This document shows positions 1 through 17,572 of a DNA stretch of 64,000 nt, one piece after another (position 1 is the stretch's first letter; the number at the start of each line of letters is the position of its first letter). The stretch comes from Lepisosteus oculatus (lineage: Eukaryota > Chordata > Actinopteri > Semionotiformes > Lepisosteidae): positions 8,985,001 to 9,049,000 of the forward strand of contig NC_090703.1 of assembly GCF_040954835.1 (NCBI RefSeq), read 5' to 3'. A program made the translations under genes and the position numbers. The notes beneath the pieces were generated by a model. That model saw nothing but the letters and a program-made list of their open reading frames with translations. It did no database searches and was not told the origin of the DNA.

Positions 1-2118
1 AAATTACACTTTCCTGCAGTGATAGTGAGTTGACAAAATTACAAGAACAGCACTGAAAGTCTATTTATGATTATAATTAATTTTATGTGGTGATAATATT
101 TAGAAAAGGTATGACATGCATTCAAACAACATACAAAATCTTGGTAAAACAAATGGAGGCATGAACAATTAATTATGACAATCCTTCAGACCTGCTAGTT
201 CATCTTCTATTTTTGTACAGATAGAATTACATTTGAAAGGTGTAAGGACTCATAGTGGATATATTTCGTCTCAATTTTACCACTGCTTTCTCACTGCACT
301 TCCTATACCTTAATCTTTAATTTATACTTGGGTATATCATGAAATCTATAAATCACTACATTAACTATTTATTAATATCCCTAATCTTAGCTTTATTCTT
401 AATCCTAGCTCTAAAATTACAGTACACTCAAATGGGATCTGAATCCTGACTGTAGGTAAATTCACTACTCTTAATCTTAAACTTATTTTATGCCAACCTT
501 AGCTCTAGACAAAATCCTAGAAGGATGCTATTTTTTAGTCAAAATGGTGCTTAGCATATTCTATTATTTTCTTAGCAATTAGGCCATAGTCCTTTACCTA
601 GATGAACTTTTTTCTGGATCAGGTTCAGGTAGAGATTTTAGGGCCTGTGCCTGTATTTTAGAGGGATCTAGAAGAAAACAGCAAAAGAAAAAAAGTTTAC
701 TGAAATGTACAACAGCCACCTCTTTAAGTCAAATTTCAAGAACTTTAGAAACTTGCGACTTTCTGCTGCTCTGTTTTTTTTTCTAAATAAAAAGGTTTTT
801 GATCGTTAATTCAGCAGTTTGGTCAAATTCGAATTAACCGGACGAGATGATGAATACAAAGGGACAGCATACTAAATATTTTAATGTTTGGCACTAACTT
901 ATCTAGCTGAGGAAATAACAAGCCAAGCCATGAGGTCAAGGGTGAGAAAAACCTCCCTCACTTATTAGGAATGAACCAGGAAGACAGCTGCAAAGGTGGT
1001 AGTAGGGGGAGCTAGAAACAAAACAGAGACAAAATCCTGCCCACTACAGAAATATTTATATCTAACAGAGCGAAACTGTGAGATAGCAATTTAACTTCCC
1101 TATTCGCAAGTACAAAACTTATATGGACTATTTTGAACACAACACAGTATAAAGAAGCTTTATGGGTTTAACAAAGAATAAAGAGTTCAGAAGGGTAACA
1201 CCTAGGGATTTTACCTGGCTTAGCGTCCGTCACTCCTGGAATACACACAAGATACTCTGGGCGTGTGCAGGCAATTTCACAGAAACGAAATTGAAGCAAA
1301 CACTTGTGACTATACTGGAGTTTCCCTGCCCAAGAAATACACAATTACATAATAAATAGATGAATCTTAAAAGAAAACTAACTGAACTACCTGTTCATCA
1401 GTTAGTATAGTTAATGTATTAAACCAGAACAGTAGGTCAAAAAAGTTACACTAAAATGCTAAAAAGACAACAAACATATTAAAAGTACAGTTTAGGAGAC
1501 CACATTTCAAATTCATCGTAAAAGACACTCCCACAAAATTTGTGCTCTCCTGTACATTTTTTTCTTCTGATTGCACTCTAAATGTAACTTTTTCTTTAAA
1601 TTTAGGATGACCGATGGTTTCTTGTTTCTCTACCCACCCAACGTGGAATTGTCTGTTGTGTCTCTACTTGCAGTGCCAACAGCAGCACCCACAAGCAGAG
1701 AACGAAGACGTGCAGACAGGCTCCCCCAACCTGTGCACACATCCAGTTAATCTTTTTGTTCTGCAGGGAAGTGCAAGAGGCTCACTGCCAAACCTGTCGC
1801 TGCAGTCCTGCGGGCACCTTGGCAAAGAACAAGGGTCACTGTGAAGCCAAGAGAGCCTTGGCCAATTACTTATAACCCCTGCCAAGGAAGTCCGGTCACG
1901 TTCGACTAGTGACGTGACCCAGACTCCCATCCACACTGTCTGGGTCATACAGCTCAACCTGCTCTAAACAAGTGCCTCCCGGCCCTGATCTGGCACATTA
2001 GTTCATAATGAAGAGAATCCTTTAACTCGCTCACTTCCCTGTCCAATAACCGCAAAAGGTATAAGATCCACCTTAAAGCAAATTAACCAATGAATCGATT
2101 GCCAGCACGCGGCCTGAC
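1..2118 (-). other. Probable ANGEL1 intron / 3' region, no exon recognised
   Basis: The last visible ANGEL1 exon ends with a donor (AAAAAG|GTCAGG on the minus strand), so the gene must continue leftward. I searched the minus strand for the remaining C-terminal motifs (LTSVYTHF-like, SSDHL-like) and saw none. The stretch is AT-rich except 1640-2000, a GC-richer block without a convincing exon in either direction. Confidence 0.5.
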
Positions 2119-5100
2119 CTTTTTCTTCTTTTTCTTGACCATTTTTCTTCTTCTTGTCACAGACTGCGAAGTACTGACAGTTGTCACTTATTCCCAGGCT
2201 GCTAGGCCACAAGGGGGCGTACAGCCTCCTCTGGTTCAGTTTGTGTGATAAGTCTTCTTGTCCAGAAATCTGAAACACAAAAGAATTGATCAAAATTCAA
2301 ATGAAATCAATGCTAAGTTCTACGGTCAGAGACCATGTGTTTTTCAGCTCCTGTAAAGTAATGTTAGATTTGTATCTAGCAATGACGTCTTCAGTCTCCA
2401 AGCAGCAGCATCAATTCTTTTTTATGCCAGTAGGGGAGTGACTGAGACTAGTCAGCCAGGGCTCTCGGAGCCACAAATGAAACAGGGACCCCTGCAAATT
2501 CCTGTGAGCCTCCAAGCCTGCCGTGATGTCAACGAGGAATGCGCCTCTCCTCCTCCTTGTACATCTCTGCAGAGCTTGGGGCTCCACTGGTGAGCGGGTT
2601 GGAATAGTTGGAACAGCCCATCTGCACTTCAACATCCACCTGATTCTCCTGTGGGTATGGGGGTGGCCACTGTGAGCCGAGATGTAAAGAGGATTGTAAA
2701 TTCATGGGGAGATTAAACTGAAAAAACTGGCCATCTTAAAAATGCAAGGCGTGCATTCTTTGTATTTCTACAGCTGGACCTTGAAGTTTAAGAACACTTT
2801 TAAAAAATGCGTTCGGTACCTCGGAATTTTCAGAAATTTTACTACAATATTAGTAGTAATATAAGTCAAAATATTGGAAGAACACAATAAGCATTCATGC
2901 AGGAATCGCATACGCATCAGCCAGAACTCGTGACACTGGCACATTAGTGCTGCGTTTTCAGTCATCAGCTATCAGTGGGGAGGACAGCAGATGGTGTGAA
3001 ACTAAGTGAAAGTGGATTTAAAACTATAAACAGGAGTCACTTTTTTATATGCAGGGCCGTGCGGGTCCAGAACCTGTTGTTGCAGCCGATATCCTGGCTT
3101 CTTCCATGGAATGCCTGGATGAGATCCTTGGATTAATTATCTACTAAACAACCAATCAGGCTAGATGTGCTGAATTGCCTCCTCTCGTTTATAACCTTTC
3201 TGTTGTTCAGAAGTTAAAAATCCAAACCATTTGATCCTCACCATCCAAGCTGGCAGCCCATGGTAATACATCTGGCCGGTGCAGATGAACTGGTACAGAG
3301 GCATGTAAGGGATGGAGTTGAAATCCCCACACAGAATGACTGGACACTGTACTCCTTCCTCTCGCCAGGGCTTCAGTGCCCGGTCAATTTCGGCTAGCAG
3401 CAGTGCCAGCTGTGCCAGTTTGACGTCGCCTCTCATGGGGTTGTACAAAAGGTGAGTGTTGGCGATGCAAAGGGGTGGGGCCTTTGACCTCTGACCCCAC
3501 ACCTCTGACCCCTCTGGGGTCACCGGCTGCAAGAGTGTCACCACTCCCACATTGTCACGATCGAGGAGCTCCACCTCCGGCCGGTAGAACTCCACCAGGC
3601 TGCACGACACTTTGCGGAACCTGGCCGGTTTGTAACAGATAGCACAGCCATCTGTCTTCCTGCCAGTGCGGCGCTTGTAAACGCACGAGTAACCTGGAAG
3701 ACACAAGAAGGAAGATCTGAAGGTAGACATCGCCTGAAATTGACTTTAGAACTAATAATAATATCTTTGCACTTATATAGTGCATTTCTAGACACTAAAC
3801 TCAAAGCACTTTACAGATAACAGGGACTTGCCTCCACTATCACTAGTGTATAGACCCCCACCTGGATCATGTGACGGCAGCCATAGTGGACCAGTACACT
3901 CACCACACACCAGCTATCAGTGGGGAGGAGAACAGAGTGATGAAGCCAGTTCATAGATGGGGATAATCAGGAGGCCATGATTGGTAAAGACTAGGGGGAA
4001 ATTTGGCCTGGGCGCTAGGGTTAACTCCCCTCCTCTTTTCAAGAAACACCCTGGGTATAGTGTACCCGGCACAATACTGGGCCATCAGGACCCACACAGA
4101 GGTGAGCACCCCCTTCTGGTCCCACTAACTTTCAGCAACAACCATAGTTTTCCCAGGAGGTCTCCCGTCCAGGTACTGGCCAGGCTCACACCTGCCTAGC
4201 TTCAGTCAGTTGCCAGTTGTGAGTTGCAGTTTGATATAGCAGCTGACTATAACAAGACTGGGTTTGGCAGACATCTTCTTGAACATGCTTACTTATAAGA
4301 TATGTTATATATGTGACCGGCAGATACTATCTCATAAATAGGTTCCTACTTCTACAGCTCCCCATGCAAAACTGGAAGCAGATCATTCCACAGATTCCAC
4401 AGAAGCAACCTCCCGATTGCATGATCCGAGTGAGACAACGTAAGCTCATCCATACCCATGACTGACAGGACAGGCTCAAGCTGCTCCCAAAAGTGATTCT
4501 CCTGAACTTCCTGGAGGCACAAAATCTGAGTAACAGAAGTAAAAATGAGAAAATAAAACAGCACCCTGTGGCTGGTCAAGAATATTTCAAAAGGCAAGAA
4601 AAGAATTAGAGAATAACAAAGGCAAAGTCCAGCCTTAACCTGGAATTTCAAACTACGGGTTACAAATGCTTCCCCATAAACAGTTAAAAGTCAAACAGGC
4701 CGGGTTAACTCCTTGGTGTAATGTACCAGGTCAATTAGGTTGAACTCACATCTGGCTGCCATGTCTGGAACTCCTGCAGGATGTTCCGCAATCGGAATTC
4801 CCAAGCAAGGACCTCCGGAAAGCAGTGTGCGTAGAGGTCGGGGTTGGCCACCAGCAGGTCCTGGGATAAGAGGTTGTAGGACATGACTGTGAATTCGAAC
4901 GGCTCCGTGGTGGCAGGGCTGGACCCCTGGGGAGCGCATGTCCGAGAGTGCAACCCAGACAGATCCTCCCACACTCTCCCCACCTCTGCAAAACGAGCGT
5001 CTCGTTACCAAAGCCATCCACAGACCAGGAGAAATCCCGCCGCGCAAAACCGTGAAGCTTTCCTCCTCACCTTCTACAGGTGCCGTCTCCATGCGTGGGT

Positions 5101-6476
5101 AGTAACTCATGCCCTGAACCTGCCAGGGGGGATAACACTGCTCTTCCTCCGGCCCCGGCCAGGAACAGGAACTCCATCCTTCCTGAAGACGGTCCGCCGC
5201 GATCCCCCAGCTTTGAGCGTCTGCCTCACCCAGAAGCATTCCCAAATCCAGGGCCGTGCTGGGATTCTGCACTGGCTGCTCGCCGGGGTGTGCCCGATCA
5301 CACTCTGCCCACCCGAGAAAACGCTCCCCCCAGACCGGCGCATCGCCCTGAGCCACCAATTCCTGCTGGCTTCCTTGGCCAGGCCACTGGACCCCTGTCC
5401 CTGCACAGCCCCCCCGCTGAGAAGCGCTCTCCGCGCCGAGCCGCTGCTCCAGCAGGGCATTCTGCTCCTGAGGAAGAGTCTCCAGCTGCAGCCCTCCCCC
5501 GACTGAGGTCTCCTTTTCGGTCATTGGGAGAGAGGGCGCTCCTCCTCTGTCCAAGTCATCGTGCTCTGGTTTGCGACCTGCCAGTCATAAGACAATTGGC
5601 AAATTGGGTGAAGCTCACGTGTGATGTTACGTACAGAAATTGCAAGGATATGCATTTGGAGAAGAGTCGGGGGGGGCATGACTTTACGCGAAGGGTGGTG
5701 GGTGTCTCAGACCAGCCGCCCAGTTATGTTCTAAGGTCTATACCCCGGGATCGTTTCAGAAATGACTTAAACTTCTGAGCAATAAGCAACTAGGTCCTGT
5801 CGGCTGTGACCTTATGTATCTTAGGATATGCTTTTGCTTTATTGTTTTGAGATTTAAAAAGATAACATTTTGCTGGCAACTTCAGAAACTCTCTCAGGCA
5901 TCTGCAGCTGAAGACAACAGTTATCCCCCCTCAAAAAAAGTTCTCTCTTAAATATGCTGTTTCCAGTTTGTGGCCTTTATAACATTAACATACAAATCTG
6001 CGGATACAGAACTGTCAGCTGAAAATGCTCCAATAGAGTTACTGGATCTCTGAATCCGAAATGTATTTTCGGAAATCAGATCATAATGAACACTTTAGCT
6101 GTCAGGGTACGGAATATGTTGTTTTTAATTGCTGAAGGTGTGGTTTATACTTGATTGTTTACTGCTTCTGATCATCGCAGCGCAGTACTTGCTGTAAATC
6201 GTGCTTTTGTATTACTACCAGAAAACAATGATTTAAAATGCTAACTGTCGCTATGGCGAGTTTGAAAAGCAAATTACAAACGCAGCACTTTGTACCTGCT
6301 GTGTGATTTAATAACATTACATTTCCACATCAGGGAAGGCAAACTGCTAATTGTGAGCCGCAAATACACTAAGGCCTGTTCACTGAGAGAAAAGAGAAAA
6401 CTAGGTGTTTACCTGCAAACTTGCGTAGTAAACGTGATATTGGCAGAAGAACAAAACACATGAGAAACGCAATCAT
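2119..6476 (-). CDS. ANGEL1: ANGEL1, protein angel homolog 1 (CCR4-type nuclease-like), 3' end outside window
   Basis: Six coding exons join in frame: 6413-6476, 5071-5577, 4750-4985, 4456-4525, 3242-3693, 2119-2269, all with AG/GT borders. Together they give about 493 residues; the C-terminal exons lie left of position 1. Exon 1 encodes a short hydrophobic N-terminus beginning MIAFLMCFVLLP, like human MIASCLCYLLLP. Exon 2 is the poorly conserved, acidic linker. The endonuclease/exonuclease/phosphatase fold starts near FEFTVMSYN (residue ~220). It carries the catalytic-type Glu in ILCLQEV (E275), the YKRRTGRKTDGCAICYKP block, ANTHLLYNP and CGDFNS, then the family-typical APLWPSSLGI in the last visible exon. 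In mammals ANGEL1 binds the cap-binding protein eIF4E; nuclease activity is less certain. The final SSDHL motif is not visible here. The exon model is inferred from family similarity; the identity is very likely. Confidence 0.93.
3066..3200 (+). mobile_element. CR1-type LINE 3' end fragment
   Basis: The plus strand reads ADILASSMECLDEILGLIIY then a stop, the usual C-terminus of a fish CR1-type ORF2. It is followed by a degenerate form of the family's GGCTGAATGGCCTCCTCTCGTTT tail. It lies in the ANGEL1 intron just downstream of exon 5. Family assignment comes from memory of this common fish repeat. Confidence 0.65.
3750..4262 (-). mobile_element. 5S rRNA-derived SINE (SINE3-like)
   Basis: Read on the minus strand, the element opens (about 4262-4140) with a segment resembling 5S rRNA: AGCTAGGCAGG, GGCCAGTACCTGGACGG and GAGACCTCCTGGGAA correspond to the internal 5S promoter and 3' half. 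A body follows that contains ACCAGCTATCAGTGGGGAGG on the plus strand. The minus-strand 3' end, near 3750, reads GTGCTTTGAG...TATTATTATTAG, a common tail of such SINEs. It sits in the ANGEL1 intron between exons 4 and 5. Borders are approximate and it has no coding capacity. Confidence 0.7.
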
Positions 6477-8491
6477 GCTCCACACTGCCTCCCTCACGTG
6501 TTTCCTGTGGCTGTTTAAACTTTATTTACACCGACGCCAGTCGAAATCCGCAGTTCAAGATGAGCCTCTTCTGAGCTGTAGTCTGATGCAAGATATTCGT
6601 TGTTGCTTACCGCATAGAGTCCACTGAGATTACGACTTGTACCAAACGTTCCCAGACCCTTGGAAAATTTTCAGTTTGTGATTTTTAAGGGCAAGAAACT
6701 GTACTCCCTGCGCTATTGGTATTTGTAGCAGTCGTATAGTCGAGAAGGCAGCGTCGTATAGCCCTTAAACGTTAATGGAGTTTACCACTGAAACACTGAT
6801 AGGAAAATACTGAAATCGCAGGTTGTCAGTTCCCAGAGCCGTTATTTGAAGTACATTCACATTACTCCATAGTTGCACATACAGTAGTACTTGACACGGA
6901 AATCGTTGCCTCCAATAAAACAAAAACGAGACATCGTAAAAGCAAAAAAGATAATTTTACGAAGTATAAAGAAGCATTGTGGTATTTACAATACACTAGA
7001 TCTGCGGTATTGTGGTAGAAAATTCTTGCGGATTCTTGCAGTGTGTTTGGGATCTTTTCTTTGAATCTAACCCTGCAAGAGATTTTCAGGGTATAATACA
7101 GCCAATACTAAAGCACTCTTCGGCAAACCGATAGCAGGGCGCTAAAGAAATATCCTGCAGGATTGCTCTTTTAGGGGGGTGAACATACTATGATCAAGCA
7201 AATGTTGTGCCCCGCGTACCGTATATTCCTGCGGACTGCTTATGAATCATTTCGATAAAATAAAACAATGTCACTGTTAAAACGTAAACTTTGCAATACT
7301 TTACAATAAAAAAAACATTGCATTTAGCGATAATATAGTAAAAACAGCTGATATGTAGAATTCAACATAATTCCTGGAAAGTTTCAAACAAAACAAATGA
7401 CATAATACGCGATGTTCATATTGCTCTTGAAAGTGAAACAAATGTCAAAACAATGCTTTTATTTGATTTCGAATTTTGACAGCTGTTACCATGGAAAGGG
7501 GTGATTCGGTTCTGAATGAAACAATGATCACTAACAGAATGCTGGGAATATTATTGTCACAGCTGAAAGATCGTGTACTGTACCTCTGTCTTCTGTCTGC
7601 ACAAGATTGAGCCCAATGCTAGAGAAATAAGGTATCATTAGCCCCGTAAGAGTGTTATAATGGAAACATGCATCGATACATTTAATGATATTATTACATT
7701 TTACGATGTTGTTTGTTCAACCAACAGGTCTTTTAGAGTTACTGTAACACACAATAACAAACTTCAGGAATACGTTCTATGAGTGAATATGTCTTTTATC
7801 ACATCAGACTAAGGTTCAACAGTAAAACCTGGCACAATCTAATAAAATACAATTAAATAAAGGTTAATATACTACTTTTTAAAGAACACACATGCATTGC
7901 ATGTAGCTTTGTTTGCATTTAGTCTCTGCCTTTGCTAACAAATTATTTATCGCCAAGTGCCTCCTAAGGGTTCCTGTTACATTTTTGTACAGGCTACAGT
8001 TTCACTTTGGCTGTACAGTTATCAACAATGCCTGTAGTTATATTTACTGGAACTCCTAGCAAGTGAAGTTGGACATAGAAAAAAGCTTTAAAATGGTGCT
8101 GGATGTCTTTGTTTCTTATCATCACATCTAGCTCCTTAATTAAAGTGTATCCTTCATCGAATACAACATATAGCCCAGAATTTGAGGTAAGCATAAAACA
8201 TCAATGATCTACTTACTACAGAATGGGCTGGATGGGCTGATTTACTCCTGTTCTTGTTTGAAAACTTTCTAATGTTCTTACCGAGTGATAATTGACTCAC
8301 TGTACATGCCAGAAATACAACAAATGTTAACCTGATGAACAAGACAGAATGGTTTACTGATAGAAATATAAACCTAAAGCCTGCAGAAATTCATTCCTGT
8401 TTAATCTTGCACACAGCATTCAAAAAGAAGGCCACTTTAAAATTACAATGAGGTTTGTTTTGTAGCTGCTGTCAGCTGTGAAGGGGTTGAG
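6477..8491. other. Intergenic, divergent ANGEL1/LRRC74A promoter region
   Basis: ANGEL1 (minus) and LRRC74A (plus) start from opposite ends of this 2-kb interval, so both promoters should lie here. I see no TATA box at a convincing position and no gene. A short CR1-type tail lies at 8205-8285. Confidence 0.5.
8205..8285 (+). mobile_element. Short CR1-type LINE 3' tail
   Basis: The segment has GGGCTGGATGGGCTGATTTACTC and then CTTTCTAATGTTCTTAC-like sequence, the degenerate 3' tail seen on CR1-type fragments elsewhere in the window. It is short and divergent, so identification is tentative. Confidence 0.4.
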
Positions 8492-16148
<7,657 letters not shown>

Positions 16149-16439
16149 GCACAATTTACAATGCCTTTATTTCTTTTTAACCAAGAACAAAAACGAATGC
16201 GATATGTTTTGAATCTTTTTTTTCTGTCTACTGTATATATATCCAATGGAGCACAAAGATGTTGCTGAATTTGTGATCCCCAGAATTGGTAAATTATTAC
16301 ACTGACAATTAACATAAAAGCTGATGACTAGGGTGGAAATATTTTCCACCAAAACAAACAAAAAACACTCCCCCAATGTCTCTTTTTACAAGAGTTTCAA
16401 TAGTGAGATTCAATCTTAAGAAAACAATTCTACAATAAG

Positions 16440-16500
16440 AGTTTAAGAAAGGTGACAAATGAGAGGAGGCCATTCAGCTCACTGGAGGCTTATTACCTGC
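16440..16500 (-). mobile_element. CR1-type LINE 3' tail fragment
   Basis: AAATGAGAGGAGGCCATTCAGCTC is the antisense form of the family's GAATGGCCTCCTCTC tail. It probably belongs to the same insertion as 16905-17180, or to a related one. Confidence 0.55.
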
Positions 16501-16904
16501 ATTGTGTCCATATACTGTAGATGTTACAACCAAAGGCTGCTGGAACTCTTCAGGCTGATAAGTGTAACTCTAACACACTAACATACTTTGGCACCTGCAA
16601 TCATATTACATATATGTCATGATAAATCTTCAAAGTGGTTATCACATCTTGTAGTAGAAATGATTGAATCTTGACATTTGCCTCATAAAGACTTTCACTT
16701 CGCTAAAATTGTCGAATGTTGAGATTTTGTCATTTTTGTCTCCTCTGTCATGCATTGATTTGCACACTATTTCTGCATGACTCTTTGCCTGTGACTAAGA
16801 AAAGAAATGGATAAAATTATTTATTTTATTATTATTGATAAAATTATATTCTTGATAAAAGAATAGCATCAACGTGATTTTCATCATTTAGACATATGGT
16901 TTTT

Positions 16905-17180
16905 ATAAATTATGTGGAAACTACAGACACATTTAGTTTTCTGGTGCCACATTCGAACATTAAAAGGTTCTCAGTTTTAAATGTGCTTCTTCATGGTTTT
17001 AGCTTGTGTCCTCTGGCTCATGTTACAGTGCTGATTCTGAAGACGTCTACTAAGTTGACTTTTGAGGATTTCGAATATGTGAATCTCATTGCCTTTTCTG
17101 TTCAGGACTAAAAAGATGCAGGTCCTTTAGTCTGCCTATGATATCCCTTTATATGTACAGTATTAGGTTGCTGATTCTAG
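16905..17180 (-). mobile_element. CR1-type LINE ORF2 C-terminal fragment
   Basis: Antisense to the plus strand, this matches the end of ORF2 in a common fish CR1-type family: segments such as GTGTCCTCTGGCTCATG, CTGATTCTGAAGACGTC, TTTTCTGTTCAGGACTAAA and CTAGAGCAGCAATGTC occur in the expected order. It is heavily decayed, with no long open frame on the minus strand. Confidence 0.6.
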
Positions 17181-17500
17181 AGCAGCAATGTCTTTTTTAT
17201 TCTGTACCCAAAGTCTTACTTGGGAATTTTTCACATAACATATCCTGATTTACATTCTGTATTTTTAACTATACTTAATTGTACTTTATTTTGCAAAGCT
17301 CTTGATCTTACAGATGTTCACCGATTTGTGCATCATAGAAAAAAGTTCAAACAAGCCCCAAAACAGGTGTTAATCACCCATGGCTGTACATTTTATTGTC
17401 ATTTTATTGGACTACAGATTTGACCTAATGTATTGTATATAGATACAGAATATTACAGTGATAATCCTGAGAACGCAAAAGATGTTGCTGTTATCAAAGG

Positions 17501-17572
17501 TAAGATAAGGGATTTAAAAGGCTCAGGATTCAAACACAAATCATAGACCCAGGAGCACAAGACTGAAGAACA
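17501..17572 (+). promoter_or_regulatory. Proximal promoter of OLFM4-like gene 1
   Basis: A GATAAG site (17504-17509) is followed by a TATA-like TTTAAAAG (17513-17520), 60 bases before the start codon. The same two elements, with matching spacing and similar flanks (GAGAAC...AAGATGTT upstream), occur before the second olfactomedin gene. This suggests conserved core-promoter function and a short leader. Confidence 0.55.

Larger units (their letters stand above)
16149..17572. other. Intergenic: LRRC74A 3' UTR region and OLFM4-like promoter
   Basis: This stretch holds the LRRC74A 3' UTR and two pieces of a minus-strand CR1-type LINE. The conserved promoter of the first olfactomedin gene lies at its right end. 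No other gene is visible. Confidence 0.6.

Noticed and set aside
1614-1957. Open frames on both strands in a GC-richer block
   Set aside because: No similarity to ANGEL1 or VASH1 segments that I know; kept only as a low-interest finding.
4691-5554. Single 287-codon minus-strand open frame over ANGEL1 exons 2-3
   Set aside because: It begins with TTG and reads through an intron. The conserved domain in 4750-4985 is in another frame, joined by the splice 5071/4985.
4883-5778. Long plus-strand open frames opposite ANGEL1 exon 2
   Set aside because: Antisense shadows of a GC-rich coding exon; Pro/Ser-rich, with no family similarity.
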